DNA of 64,000 nt, taken from contig JAEZUR010000086.1 of assembly GCA_023420935.1 (NCBI GenBank), forward strand, positions 19,560 through 83,559. Direction: 5' to 3'. Positions 51,214-61,556 of the stretch are shown piece by piece. The notes under the pieces were generated by a model. The model was not told the origin of the DNA. It ran no database searches and was given only the letters and a program-made list of their open reading frames with translations. This DNA comes from Bacillota bacterium (GTDB lineage: Bacteria; Bacillota; Clostridia; Lachnospirales; Lachnospiraceae). Numbering within the stretch: position 1 is the first letter of the stretch; every line of letters begins with the position of its first letter. The position numbers were made by a program, and so were the translations under genes.

Positions 51214-54200
51214 CTATTTAATATAAACTTTTATCTGCATAATTTCTTCATTTCTAACTTTACGAGCCACTTTTTCCGGTATGTTAGCACCCTTAATTGT
51301 ACTCTGTAATCCGTCCAGTTCTTGAATCTCATACTCAACAACCTTATAATTGCCCGGATAATAATCTCGCTTTTGATTAAATTGATAGATTACCTTAATC
51401 TTTCCTAAGAATGTACACTCAATCTGTTTATTATCTGGAATAAGATACTCTGGTATCGTTGGCTCTAAGGTCAACACAAGCTCATTGTCAACCCATTTAA
51501 ATGGCTGACCTCCAAACATCATAATCTGCCACATATGTACAAATTCAGCAGTGGAACCACTTAATCTAGCTACAAACCCTTTTCCATGAATATCTTTGTT
51601 TGGATTGGCACTACTTGCGATAAAGGAGGAGTTTTCTAAAATACTTCTTCCGTAGATCTCTTCCTTCTGAAATGGAATTAAGCATTTATAAAAGTCTTCA
51701 AAATACTCTTCATATAAATTAGACTTTAATAATTCCAATAAATATTTGTATTCCATATGAAGCCATATCGATTCATTTTCCAGCCATCCAGGTGTAAACG
51801 CCTTCGTTCTTCCCACTTCGAAGGATGTATCTGCAAGCGATTCATTGATTTTATACATAGATAAGGCATTATCATATAAGTTACTACTTTTCACCATACG
51901 ATACAGTCTTCTTTTTTCCTCCTGTGAAACTGGAAGTTTAAGATAACGAACTGGACCTTCTAAGAAATGTGGTAATACGGTAGCCTTAAATTCTGTTGGA
52001 ATGATATGCTCCTGCTGTTTCTCATAGGAAACCACTTCATTAGAAAAATAGGTCGGACTGATTCCCTTTCCATAATCCAAAGCCTTACGAATACCATTAT
52101 CCACAATGGCAATGAAGTGTTCTATGATAGATTGAAGTTGCTTAGCACCTATGTTCCCAACAGCACCATTTATGCCAAGAGCAATCTTATCACGATACTC
52201 TTCCTTTACATCATTTATCTTATTCCAAGATTCTATTCCGTTCCATTTTGCTGGAACAGCAGCGTCAAGACCAACAATAAACTCTTTCAATTCCACTGCT
52301 ATCCACATATCCTGCGGATATCTCACCAACACATCTTTCACATAATTTAGCAATCTACTGAGCTCATAAGTTTCTGCCATGGAAGAACCAAAGATTCCTG
52401 GAAGACCATTTAGTGCATCATACCATCCTGGTTTGCCTGCTTCCATCTCAATACCCATACCAAAAGCATCTAAGGTTGCAAACTTAGTGGAGCACAAAAG
52501 TATCAGTTTTTCCATTAAGGTTGATTTGTAAATATCTCCCCTGCCATTTTCACATCGTAATTGCCGACTTGTGTTCAGATTCTTACCATCTTCATTGAGT
52601 GGTTTATATTGCCTTATTCCCCTATCTGTTTCCACATAGCGTGCTTTTCTTGGGTTTACTACTACTCCAGACTGATAATAGGTAAAAGATTTGTCTTGAA
52701 ACAATAACTTCTCTTCCTGCTCTGGATAGATGCTAAAATAGGTTTCTAGTTGGTCTAGATTATATGTCCAGTGATCCGTCCAAAAGCCTTCTCCAAATTC
52801 TGCTGTAATGCCTCCCTGAGAGAGATCAATTACCTGAACAAGAAAACTCTCTAACTGCACTTGTTCTAATTTTAGGGTATCCCTTGCAAATGCTAATAAG
52901 CTTCCTGGTGTAAATTCTTTTTTTATAAACTGCTTAAAGTGTTCTTTCTTATCTGCCTTAACCCATTCTTCCAGTTGGGATACACAATCATCCTCAAGGT
53001 AGAATGTCTCTTTCTGTACAGCCAATGGGTTATAACCGTCCATTTGAATTAGATTATAAAATGTTTTAATATTTTGCTCCTGTACATAAGGAGAAAATAG
53101 AACATCGCATCTACGATTCTGATTCACATCTCGAAAGTTGGCATTCCCTTGAGAATAGAACTCTGGAAGCATGGAGAAGAAATTATAATCTCTCTCCATA
53201 TCCCCATGTTTTCTGGAATATAGATAAAACACCTTTTTCTCGCCAAGTTTAATTGGATATCCACCACGAAGTAGATTATCCAAGTAGGTCTGTTCACAAT
53301 AGGCATCAAAGGTAGGCGAAGCTGTTTTAGTACGAATACCACTACATAACTCTTCTGTCAGCTCTACCGCTTCCTTATACTTTTGTTCAAAGTAATTCGC
53401 TCCTAGACATTTCAAAGATAATTCCTTAAGTTCTTCTTTGGAGTTGGCTAGACCTGCAACTTGGTATATGGTAGTAGATTGCCCCGGTTCTAAACATATG
53501 GTTTGGCCAAAGAAACCACAAGGCAAATTATTCTCTGTTACTTGATGTTTAGTAAACAACTGATCTAGTTGGCATTGCTCAAATCCTACGGCCTTACTAA
53601 GTGCTGAATCATAACTAAATACAACCATCGGATCCACAATAACAGGAAGTGTATCTCCCGCCTCGGTCATTGCAAAGTAAAAATGTCCACCTTTTATCTC
53701 ATGTACATCTACCGTATCTCCCATACTGGCACGCACTTTGTAATAAGGAAGCTTACTGCTAACATCCTCTACTTGCATCCAAGCTTTGCACGTCTGACCC
53801 ATTTCTTTGATAGAGCTAAGTGAAACACCATATGGAATAATTGCCGGCATACCGTCAAGCATCTCCACTTGATGTGCAACCGTATCTACATTCGTTATGG
53901 TTACTTTACGTACCAGCCCACCTATTTTTTCATTTGGTAAGGTATAATAAAGCACATTGGTCTTAATAGTCTGGTTTCGTTCTTCAATCTCTAACTCATT
54001 TTTTCCAATGAACATACGATGGCTTTCATGCACTGCCTGAAAAGGTTCATAATACGCTCCATCAATCTTTAAGAAAGTTCGAAATCCCACGGTCTTAGTA
54101 AACTGATATGCCTGGTGTGCTGGAAAGAATTCCATGATAGAGTGGTCTTTATCCTCTACTCCAAACGCTGCAACTGCCTGACCTCTATTTACGTAAAAAC

Positions 54201-54306
54201 ACCAGATTGGTATTCCTAATTTACCACTAATTCCAGGAAGGAAACTGGAGAACGTGGTTCTAGTAGTATAGTTATCTATCATAAAACGGTTTTTCTTATC
54301 AAACAT
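51214..54306 (-). CDS. Beta-oligoglucan phosphorylase, GH94/GH161-like
   Basis: A 1030-residue protein of the large glycoside-phosphorylase type. N-terminal beta-sandwich (IPIWCFYVNRGQAVAAFG and following), linker, then an (alpha/alpha)6 barrel with family stretches FRDVNQNRRCDVLF (about 400), MDGYNPLA and GFWTDHWTYNLDQLE (about 520), and GLPGIFGSSMAETYEL (about 640). No signal peptide, so it works inside the cell on imported sugars and releases a sugar-1-phosphate. Length and motifs resemble GH161 (beta-1,3) or GH94 beta-1,2-oligoglucan phosphorylases, and I cannot decide which. Last gene of the ABC operon, 4 bases after a permease. Confidence 0.78.
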   Translation of the reverse strand: MFDKKNRFMIDNYTTRTTFSSFLPGISGKLGIPIWCFYVNRGQAVAAFGVEDKDHSIMEFFPAHQAYQFTKTVGFRTFLKIDGAYYEPFQAVHESHRMFIGKNELEIEERNQTIKTNVLYYTLPNEKIGGLVRKVTITNVDTVAHQVEMLDGMPAIIPYGVSLSSIKEMGQTCKAWMQVEDVSSKLPYYKVRASMGDTVDVHEIKGGHFYFAMTEAGDTLPVIVDPMVVFSYDSALSKAVGFEQCQLDQLFTKHQVTENNLPCGFFGQTICLEPGQSTTIYQVAGLANSKEELKELSLKCLGANYFEQKYKEAVELTEELCSGIRTKTASPTFDAYCEQTYLDNLLRGGYPIKLGEKKVFYLYSRKHGDMERDYNFFSMLPEFYSQGNANFRDVNQNRRCDVLFSPYVQEQNIKTFYNLIQMDGYNPLAVQKETFYLEDDCVSQLEEWVKADKKEHFKQFIKKEFTPGSLLAFARDTLKLEQVQLESFLVQVIDLSQGGITAEFGEGFWTDHWTYNLDQLETYFSIYPEQEEKLLFQDKSFTYYQSGVVVNPRKARYVETDRGIRQYKPLNEDGKNLNTSRQLRCENGRGDIYKSTLMEKLILLCSTKFATLDAFGMGIEMEAGKPGWYDALNGLPGIFGSSMAETYELSRLLNYVKDVLVRYPQDMWIAVELKEFIVGLDAAVPAKWNGIESWNKINDVKEEYRDKIALGINGAVGNIGAKQLQSIIEHFIAIVDNGIRKALDYGKGISPTYFSNEVVSYEKQQEHIIPTEFKATVLPHFLEGPVRYLKLPVSQEEKRRLYRMVKSSNLYDNALSMYKINESLADTSFEVGRTKAFTPGWLENESIWLHMEYKYLLELLKSNLYEEYFEDFYKCLIPFQKEEIYGRSILENSSFIASSANPNKDIHGKGFVARLSGSTAEFVHMWQIMMFGGQPFKWVDNELVLTLEPTIPEYLIPDNKQIECTFLGKIKVIYQFNQKRDYYPGNYKVVEYEIQELDGLQSTIKGANIPEKVARKVRNEEIMQIKVYIK

Positions 54307-54310
54307 AACA

Positions 54311-55141
54311 TCATCCTTTAACTGCGCCTGCTACAAGGCTATCCTGTACTTGGTTACTTAATAAAAAGTAGATTAAGATAGTCGGTACTGTGGCAATCAC
54401 CATACCTGCACCAATCAGTCCCCAATCTGTGGAATACTGTCCGGCAAAGGACATAATACCAACTGGTAAGGTTCTAAAATCTGAACTATCTACTAAGGTA
54501 TTGGCAAACATTAATTCATTCCAAGAACCAAGGAATGTAAAGATAGATGCCGTTGCCAAAGCTGGTCGAATAATTGGAAGTATGATGCTCCAAAAACAAC
54601 GGATAATTCCACTTCCATCAATATAAGCTGCCTCTTCGATCTCTTTTGGAATTCCACGGTAAAATCCTGTCAAAATCATGATGCTCATTGGAATTGCAAA
54701 TGCTATGTATGGAATTAAGAGTCCCATATATCCACCCTTTAATCCTAATTTATCTAATACCTGAAACAAAGGTAATAGGGCTGCCTGCGTTGGAATCATA
54801 ATACCAAGTGTAAAGACAGTAAATACAATTCCTTTTAACTTCCATCTCATTCTTGCAATGGCATAAGCCGCCATAGCAGTTATAAGTCCTGTTACAATCA
54901 CTGTTACTGCTGAGTAAAAAACGGAGTTTAAGAAATATCTTAAGATTCCTCCATCTGTTAATGCAGTTGTATAATTAACCCATCTCCAATTCTGTGGGAG
55001 ACCGATGACATTTTCACCAAAAATTTCAATATTACTTTTTAAAGAAAATGTGATAAGCCAATAGAGTGGAAAGAGCTGAGTCACTGCGATTGCTGCTAAT
55101 ATGATAAATAGAAATGCTTTTCTAATTCGTTTCAATTTCAT
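54311..55141 (-). CDS. Carbohydrate ABC transporter permease (MalG type)
   Basis: A 276-residue inner permease with six hydrophobic segments. The EAA loop is visible as EEAAYIDGSGIIRCFWSIILP (read as EEAAYIDGSG plus IIRCFWSIILP). N-terminal cytoplasmic end KLKRIRKAFLF. MalG-type pattern also in FLGSWNELMFANTL and TLPVGIMSF. It pairs with the preceding MalF-type permease; the ATPase is not in the window and may be a shared MsmX/MsiK-type protein encoded elsewhere. Confidence 0.94.
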   Translation of the reverse strand: MKLKRIRKAFLFIILAAIAVTQLFPLYWLITFSLKSNIEIFGENVIGLPQNWRWVNYTTALTDGGILRYFLNSVFYSAVTVIVTGLITAMAAYAIARMRWKLKGIVFTVFTLGIMIPTQAALLPLFQVLDKLGLKGGYMGLLIPYIAFAIPMSIMILTGFYRGIPKEIEEAAYIDGSGIIRCFWSIILPIIRPALATASIFTFLGSWNELMFANTLVDSSDFRTLPVGIMSFAGQYSTDWGLIGAGMVIATVPTILIYFLLSNQVQDSLVAGAVKG

Positions 55142-55153
55142 TCTTCCTTCCCC

Positions 55154-56047
55154 CTATATTGCTGATGCATTTTCTTCTGCCTTTTTGAACATTCTAGTTA
55201 TAAAAAAGCTGAATAATAAACATTCTACTACGATGAAAAAGGCCTGCGCACTACCATATCCGTAAAGTCCACGTCTAAACAAACTATTATACATTAAAGT
55301 ACCTGGCACCTCACTGGCATGATTTGGTCCACCACCTGTGATAACGTAAATTAAGTCGAAGGCTCTTAAGGAACCTGTTAAAGAAAATAATAAACATGTT
55401 TTAATAACTGGTGATAATAAAGGCAATGTAATTTTTAAAGATACCTGCCAATTGGTTGCACCATCAATCTTAGCTGCTTCATAATAATCCGGTGAGATTG
55501 ATTTAATTCCAGCATAAAAGATTAACATATGATACCCAATATACTGCCATACAGCAGGAACTACCGTGCTAAAAAAAGCAGTAGATGGATTGGATAACCA
55601 TGAGTATTCAAAGTCTTTAACGCCAAACATGCGAATAATAATATTTAATAATCCATATTCACTGTTGAATATCTTCATCCATAACTGTCCAATAACCATA
55701 CTTGAGATAACAACAGGAATAAAATATACGGTTCTAAAAAACTTTTCTCCTTTTACTCCTCTCGCTAATATAATTGCAAGTAATAAGGATAAAGGTAACT
55801 GAACAAAGATAGAAGCACCTGCCAAAACAAAAGAATTAATCAGTGCTTTTGGGAAATAGCGATCCCCTGTAAATAAATCAATATAATTCTTTAATCCAAG
55901 AAATTTCATGGTACCAATTCCGTCATATTCAAACAAACTATAGATACCTGTGGCTGCTAGTGGAGCCACGACAAAACATAAGAAAATTAATAATGCTGGC
56001 AAAACAAATAATGCAACATATCTTTTTTTACCCAACATTCTATCCAT
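55154..56047 (-). CDS. Carbohydrate ABC transporter permease (MalF type)
   Basis: A 297-residue permease with about six membrane helices. N-terminal MDRMLGKKRYVALFVLPALL and the family EAA loop in YYEAAKIDGATNWQVSLKI. It comes first of the two permeases, 12 bases apart. The substrate is inferred from the phosphorylases to be beta-gluco-oligosaccharides. Confidence 0.94.
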   Translation of the reverse strand: MDRMLGKKRYVALFVLPALLIFLCFVVAPLAATGIYSLFEYDGIGTMKFLGLKNYIDLFTGDRYFPKALINSFVLAGASIFVQLPLSLLLAIILARGVKGEKFFRTVYFIPVVISSMVIGQLWMKIFNSEYGLLNIIIRMFGVKDFEYSWLSNPSTAFFSTVVPAVWQYIGYHMLIFYAGIKSISPDYYEAAKIDGATNWQVSLKITLPLLSPVIKTCLLFSLTGSLRAFDLIYVITGGGPNHASEVPGTLMYNSLFRRGLYGYGSAQAFFIVVECLLFSFFITRMFKKAEENASAI

Positions 56048-56118
56048 AGATTTCTTCCTCCTTTTTCAATCTAGTCCAAAAGGGTGTTTGTCAGACAAAA
56101 GATACCCTTTATAATGTT

Positions 56119-56159
56119 AAGGGATTATCACTTTTAACTGCTATAGGTGATAATCCCTT
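56119..56159. other. Intercistronic hairpin between binding protein and permeases
   Basis: Perfect 13-base arms (56119-56131 and 56147-56159) in the gap between the binding-protein gene and the MalF-type permease. No T-run on the minus strand, so it probably protects the upstream mRNA or causes partial termination. Confidence 0.65.
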
Positions 56160-56198
56160 ATAAATAATTGCTTAAAAGTGTTTTACATTACCAATCCA

Positions 56199-57563
56199 CT
56201 ATTTATTAATTGCTGCTTCATGTTCTTCAATAAATGCATCTACATTTGCGTTTGGTGCAAATAATGTCTGAACTTGTTCATTGTGGATTGTAGCTGGGTT
56301 AGAATCAAGTGAAGTATCCCAAGCCAATACGCCCATAGTACTTGTTGCTAATAATTCTTTAATTTGAACAAATAATGGATTCAATTTGCTTTCGTCTGCT
56401 TCTACATTCCATCCGCAGAAACCGGTACCTGTTTCATATGCTGCTTTACCCATAGCTTCGTTAATGTAAATGGCAAATTTAGCTGCTTCATCAGCATATT
56501 TTGTATTTTTGTTAACCCAGAAAGATTCAACGAATCCGCCTGCATAATCTGTATCACTACCTTTACCAGCAATCATAGGAATCTTCATTGCTACTACATT
56601 AGCTGGATCAATTGTTGCTGTTGCATCAGTATAAACTTGGTTTGCAAACCAGCTACCCATAATTCTCATAGCTGCTTTTCCGTTAATAAATGCTGCATTG
56701 GCATCATCATTACCTGTTTCTAATGGATTTGCTCCAAATGCACCTGCATTATAAAGTTCAAGAACTTTATCAGCTGCTGCTTTATATCCTGGATCTTCAA
56801 ACGGAGTTGCTCCACTTAACATTTTATTGATATTTTCTGCTCCAACTTCTCTTAAAGCCATTGCCTGATAGATAAATGCAGCATTCCAACCATCTTTTGC
56901 ACCAGATGCAATTGGAGTAACACCATCAAGTTTTGCTAGTTTTTTACTTGCGTCTAATAATTCATCATATGTAGTTGGAAGTGTAGCTCCAGCTTGTTCA
57001 AATAAAGCTTTGTTACAGTATAAAGTCATATACCAAGAGAAAGAAGGTAAAGAATAAGTTTTACCATCGAATTCAAATGCTGAAGTAGAACCAGGTAAAA
57101 TCTTACCTTTTACTTCGTCAGTTAAGTAATCATCCATAGGAAGTAACTTGTCAGCGTTAACAAGTTTTCTTGCCATTCCAGCACCCCAGTAATAGAATAC
57201 GTCAATACCATCTGCTGTTCCTGCAAACTCAGCTGAAATTTTTGTTTTGTAAGCTTCTGTATCTAGAGTCTGAGTGTTAATTGTTACATTTGGATTTTGT
57301 TCCATGTATGTAGCAACTGCTTGCTCATATAATTTTTTCAATTCGTTTGTGTCATTTGACCATTGGTGCCATACATTTAATGTTACTTTTTCAGCGGATG
57401 CAGTATCATCTGTAGCTTTTGCTTCCTCTGTTGCTGCAGTATTATCTGTAGCTTTTGCATTACTTGCTGCGGTATCATTGGTTTTGTTACCACAAGCTGC
57501 CATACTAAAAGTAAGTACTGTTGCCATAAGAACAGCCATTAGCTTTTTCGAAACTTTTCTCAT
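56199..57563 (-). CDS. Sugar ABC transporter substrate-binding lipoprotein
   Basis: A 454-residue extracytoplasmic solute-binding protein, family 1. A signal peptide ends in the lipobox SMAACG (Cys at about 25), followed by a Thr/Ala-rich linker with a repeated ATDNTAATEEAKATDDTA stretch (about 37-55). The mature part begins VTLNVWHQWSNDTNELK, with aromatic sugar-binding residues likely in FYYWGAG and LPSFSWYMT. It captures the oligosaccharide for the two permeases. The upstream region has a perfect 20-bp palindrome. Confidence 0.95.
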   Translation of the reverse strand: MRKVSKKLMAVLMATVLTFSMAACGNKTNDTAASNAKATDNTAATEEAKATDDTASAEKVTLNVWHQWSNDTNELKKLYEQAVATYMEQNPNVTINTQTLDTEAYKTKISAEFAGTADGIDVFYYWGAGMARKLVNADKLLPMDDYLTDEVKGKILPGSTSAFEFDGKTYSLPSFSWYMTLYCNKALFEQAGATLPTTYDELLDASKKLAKLDGVTPIASGAKDGWNAAFIYQAMALREVGAENINKMLSGATPFEDPGYKAAADKVLELYNAGAFGANPLETGNDDANAAFINGKAAMRIMGSWFANQVYTDATATIDPANVVAMKIPMIAGKGSDTDYAGGFVESFWVNKNTKYADEAAKFAIYINEAMGKAAYETGTGFCGWNVEADESKLNPLFVQIKELLATSTMGVLAWDTSLDSNPATIHNEQVQTLFAPNANVDAFIEEHEAAINK

Positions 57564-57580
57564 AATATTCCCTCCATAAT

Positions 57581-57600
57581 AATCTGGATATATCCAGATT
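57581..57600. promoter_or_regulatory. Perfect 20-bp palindrome before the binding-protein gene
   Basis: AATCTGGATATATCCAGATT, fully self-complementary, 18 bases upstream of the start codon on the minus strand. It may be an operator or a leader hairpin. Confidence 0.6.
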
Positions 57601-57736
57601 CATCAAAATATAATTTTTGCCATTCGGCTTAAAAAGTTGTAACATCAGCATGCTTTTAATGTTGAACTAAGTATACAAAACATTCCAATATTACTCAATT
57701 TAATATTTTGAGATAAAAGGTAAATATTTTTACATT

Positions 57737-59320
57737 CTAGAATTTTGGTTTTTTATACTCTTTAATCGTCACGCCTACCTGTTTTTTGAAACATATACTG
57801 AAATAGTGGGAATCTGCAAACCCCACTTTTTCCGCTATTTCATACACTTTAAGGTCAGTAGTATTAAGCAGGTTTATACTGTGTTCAATTCGTTTTCTTG
57901 TTATATATTCAATCAAACTTTCTCCTAACTCCTGTTTAAACACTCGACTCAGATAACTTTCATTGGCATATACTTTCTTTGCAATAGTCTTAAGGGTTAA
58001 AGAGGAGTCACATAAATGCTCACCAATATACTCCAATGCTTGATCGACCAATTTATTACTCTTTTTGGTTCTCATGCTATCACTAAATTGAAGAATTTGC
58101 TTTATAATTCTCTTTAAGCAGGCATTCATTTCTTCCACTGTTTCGATTCTAGATACCTCTTCATATAAGCGTTCTTCACCAATGAGCTGCCCTAGTGTTT
58201 TTCCATACTTAGTCAACACAATGGATGCTTTTGAAAGCATATTCATAGCCATAAGCTTAAGATAATCTGTATTAGTAATACCAGCCTTTTTCATAGCCTC
58301 TGTATACTCATTAATATTATTTTCCACATTTTTATCTAAGCAGCCCTCTACATTAAAGGTAAAATCCTGCCAGTCTATTTCTGTTTTTCCCTGATTATCC
58401 ATTTTAATCTTCGCGTATTCTTCGTACGTGATGCATGAATTACGTCCAATAATAATACTTGCGCTAATTGCCTTCTCTGCTTGGCGATAAGCCCGAGAGA
58501 TTCCACTAAATCCGTGATTCACTTGACTTATACCAATATCCGCATCGATCTTCCATTCCTGATTAATTTGATCTTTTATTTCCTTGGCTATGTTGCGAAC
58601 CTGTTCAATCTCATTTCCATTTAGATATATTATGATATTGCAAAGATAGTGTACAAAGGATACTACGTGCTTATACTTGCTTTTTTCAATTCTTGTACGA
58701 ATTTGTTTACTAACAGAAAGGGTTCCTATTTCTGTATTGGACTGTTTTAGATATGGTTTGATATTAATGCAGATACATTGCTCTAATAAGGAATCAAAGC
58801 TAAACATTTGTAATTTATGAATCGCTTCTTCCTCATCAATATGATTTTCAACTAATCGTTGTAAAAAGCTCTCCATCACGATATCCTGGTTTTCTTTTGC
58901 TGTCTCTTTTAATTTACTATATTCTTTGCTATATCCTTCTTCTTGATTTAACTCTTCTTTGATGTTCTCCACCAAGGTAGCAACATCATTGATATTAACT
59001 GGCTTTAGAATGAAATCTTTCACCCCAAGTTGCAGCGCTCGCCTAGCATATTCAAATTCGCGGTAGCCAGTAACAATAATGACTCTGCATCTGGAAGAAC
59101 GCTCTCTAATCTTTTCTGTCAAAACCAATCCATCCATATACGGCATGTTTATATCTGTTATCACGATATCTGGTTCTTTTCGATTGAAGAATTCCAGTGC
59201 TTCTTCCCCACTACTGGCTTCTCCAATAATTTCGAACCCATTTGCTTCCCAATCATATCCCTTACGAATTAAAACTCGCTCTAATTTTTCATCATCAACT
59301 AGTAATACCTTGGTTATCAT
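57737..59320 (-). CDS. YesN-type response regulator (AraC family output)
   Basis: A 527-residue regulator. The receiver domain is N-terminal (VLLVDDEKLERVLIRK; phosphorylated Asp in IVITDINMPYMDG at about 55; Lys in FILKPVN at about 105). The middle 280 residues form a helical spacer. The AraC-type DNA-binding domain is at the C-terminus (SYLSRVFKQELGESLIEYI, HYFSICFKKQVGVTIKEY). Its start overlaps the end of the kinase gene by 26 bases. It should activate the ABC and phosphorylase operon just downstream in response to sugar. Confidence 0.93.
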   Translation of the reverse strand: MITKVLLVDDEKLERVLIRKGYDWEANGFEIIGEASSGEEALEFFNRKEPDIVITDINMPYMDGLVLTEKIRERSSRCRVIIVTGYREFEYARRALQLGVKDFILKPVNINDVATLVENIKEELNQEEGYSKEYSKLKETAKENQDIVMESFLQRLVENHIDEEEAIHKLQMFSFDSLLEQCICINIKPYLKQSNTEIGTLSVSKQIRTRIEKSKYKHVVSFVHYLCNIIIYLNGNEIEQVRNIAKEIKDQINQEWKIDADIGISQVNHGFSGISRAYRQAEKAISASIIIGRNSCITYEEYAKIKMDNQGKTEIDWQDFTFNVEGCLDKNVENNINEYTEAMKKAGITNTDYLKLMAMNMLSKASIVLTKYGKTLGQLIGEERLYEEVSRIETVEEMNACLKRIIKQILQFSDSMRTKKSNKLVDQALEYIGEHLCDSSLTLKTIAKKVYANESYLSRVFKQELGESLIEYITRKRIEHSINLLNTTDLKVYEIAEKVGFADSHYFSICFKKQVGVTIKEYKKPKF

Positions 59321-61100
59321 TGGCCTCCACTCCTTTAATCGCTTTTACACAAATGGTGATCTCTGTCCCGCTTCCAATCTCACTTGTAATCATAATTGGG
59401 TTTTTTATGTTGTAATAAAGAGAGATTCTCTGAATGGAACTATATAATCCAAATCCAGACTTATCCTTAATATTTTTACCCGTTACTATCTCTTGTATCT
59501 TCTCTTCTGTCATACCAAGGCCATTATCCGATATACAGAAAACAATCTCATCATCATCTTTGTACCCACGAATTGTTATGATTCCCTGTCCTTTTTTATT
59601 ACGAATTCCGTGATGTGCCGCATTTTCTACAATAGGCTGCAGTATTAACTTTAAAACCTTATCATTCTTTATTTCCTCTTCAATATCATAATGCATGATT
59701 ATTTTATTATCATATCTAATATTTAAGATCGTAATATAACTATCGATACAATCGATTTCATCTTTTATGGTAACTAAATCCTGTCCACTATTTAAACTAT
59801 TTCGATAAAAATTACCTAATGCTTGCGTCATTTTAAAACAGTTTTCATTATCCTCAAGCAACGCTAACGCAGACACTGCATCCAGCGTATTATAGAGGAA
59901 ATGTGGATTAATCTGTGCTTGAATAATGTCTAATTCGTTCTTAGCAATGATTTGTTCTTCCTGCTTTACCTTATCAATCAAAGCCTTAATTGAGCCTATC
60001 ATCTGATTAAATACTTTCTTCAAGTTAGTAATTTCATCTTTATACTGATCATCCACAGACATCTCAACTAATTCGCCTTCCTCTACTAATCTCATATGCT
60101 TTTGTACTTTATTTAAAGGCTTAAAGATTAATTTGGTCAGGACGATAGAACATGCAAAAACGAAGAATAAGTTTAATGAGATAATGAGCAATATCCAAGA
60201 ACTAAAGAATTCACCTACCATACGGCTACTAGAACTCATTGGTAGTGCACCCACCAATTTCCAATCTTCAATCCCAAGACTTTGCTGCACAACGATCATT
60301 TTATTCTCATCCACCGTTACCGTACGATAGCCTTCTTCTACATTATCTCCATCAAATATATACTGATCCATACTCTTTTTATAATTAGATGGCTCTATAA
60401 TATAATTCCCTTCTGAATCAATGATGCAAAAACTAGAGTCATATTCCTTTCCAACTTGATCAAAATATGTCTGTATAGTAGATTCATCTACCGTAATCAT
60501 CAGAACAGCCAACTGCTCATAAGTATCGATATCCGAAATCTCTCGTACCAACGAGATATAATTTTTATTCTTTCTAGTTGGAAATGTTAATACTCCACCA
60601 CTTTTATGTATGTAAAGAACATCCCCGTCTGCCTGATCTAAATCCCCGTACCAATCAGTTTTTCGTAAAATATCTTTGTGTACGGCAATTGGACCAGCTT
60701 TATAGGTGTAATAGTGATTATCATATTTATCAAAGATAAATACACTGGAAATATAGTCTCCAGACAGCAACATATTAATCAAACTCTTTTGTATCGTCTG
60801 ATGAATGACCGGATCAATACTTTGAGAATCAATTTTTGTTAATGACTTTTGGACATTCTTATCAAAGTAAATAAGGTCTGAGAATTGTGTTACATTTTCA
60901 AAAATAAAACTAAGGTTACCCTTTAAGGCATTGGCTGTCTGCATGGCTACTTTACCTACTTCTTTTTCCATCTTAATCTCATTGATAATACTAAAACTAC
61001 CAACCGTTAGAACAATGGATAAAATAAGTACACTTATATAAACCAGAATGATTCTCGTCCTGATCTTTAGCGTTCTATTAAACTTTCTAAACATATCCAT
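59295..61100 (-). CDS. YesM-type sensor histidine kinase
   Basis: A membrane kinase of 601 residues from ATG 61100, which has GGAGG 7 bases upstream. Two membrane segments (about 16-40 and 285-310) enclose an extracytoplasmic dCache-like sensor. Then HAMP (FKPLNKVQKHMRLVEEGEL), the His_kinase phosphoacceptor region INPHFLYNTLDAVSALALL, and the ATPase domain (N-box QPIVENAAHHG; G1 ISDNGLGM; G2 GFGLYSSIQRI). Together with the overlapping YesN-type regulator it forms the two-component system of this locus, sensing sugar or the loaded binding protein. Confidence 0.94.
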   Translation of the reverse strand: MDMFRKFNRTLKIRTRIILVYISVLILSIVLTVGSFSIINEIKMEKEVGKVAMQTANALKGNLSFIFENVTQFSDLIYFDKNVQKSLTKIDSQSIDPVIHQTIQKSLINMLLSGDYISSVFIFDKYDNHYYTYKAGPIAVHKDILRKTDWYGDLDQADGDVLYIHKSGGVLTFPTRKNKNYISLVREISDIDTYEQLAVLMITVDESTIQTYFDQVGKEYDSSFCIIDSEGNYIIEPSNYKKSMDQYIFDGDNVEEGYRTVTVDENKMIVVQQSLGIEDWKLVGALPMSSSSRMVGEFFSSWILLIISLNLFFVFACSIVLTKLIFKPLNKVQKHMRLVEEGELVEMSVDDQYKDEITNLKKVFNQMIGSIKALIDKVKQEEQIIAKNELDIIQAQINPHFLYNTLDAVSALALLEDNENCFKMTQALGNFYRNSLNSGQDLVTIKDEIDCIDSYITILNIRYDNKIIMHYDIEEEIKNDKVLKLILQPIVENAAHHGIRNKKGQGIITIRGYKDDDEIVFCISDNGLGMTEEKIQEIVTGKNIKDKSGFGLYSSIQRISLYYNIKNPIMITSEIGSGTEITICVKAIKGVEANDNQGITS

Positions 61101-61135
61101 GCAGCAACCTCCAGGTATAAACAAATAAAATGCGA

Positions 61136-61543
61136 TTAATCAACGATATTACGTAACTGTTCAATCTGCTCTTGTGTTAATGATAATGTTGGAGAATTGG
61201 CATCACAGGTATCTTGATTTTCTACAATCGCAACCATTCCCTTTTTATCTAAGGTATGCGTATGCCATACCCCCTTTTTCACGTTATATAATTTTAGTGG
61301 TTCCATAACAATACCATCAATATCATCGATTATATCCTGATTTCCTCCGGTAAAAAGGGTACAGTTTCCTTCTAACAAAATGAATACCTCATCTGTTTCA
61401 TCATGTTTTTGCATAGTTTTTAAATTCTGGATTTCAAGCTCCTCACAATATTTCAAAATTGCTACACGCCAAGATTCAAAATCTATCATTGGCTGATAGC
61501 CATCCCCTTCATATTTGGATACATGAATATATTCTTGATTCAT
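61136..61543 (-). CDS. Cupin-fold protein
   Basis: A 135-residue single-domain cupin. The first motif reads QKHDETDEVFILLEGNCTLF and the second VKKGVWHTHTL, so two or three metal-binding histidines and a glutamate are visible. It could bind a sugar or act as an isomerase or epimerase on sugar acids. It lies between the GH94 gene and the kinase gene with 13- and 35-base gaps, so it belongs to the same operon. No enzyme activity can be named. Confidence 0.75.
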   Translation of the reverse strand: MNQEYIHVSKYEGDGYQPMIDFESWRVAILKYCEELEIQNLKTMQKHDETDEVFILLEGNCTLFTGGNQDIIDDIDGIVMEPLKLYNVKKGVWHTHTLDKKGMVAIVENQDTCDANSPTLSLTQEQIEQLRNIVD

Positions 61544-61556
61544 ACACTCTCTCCCT

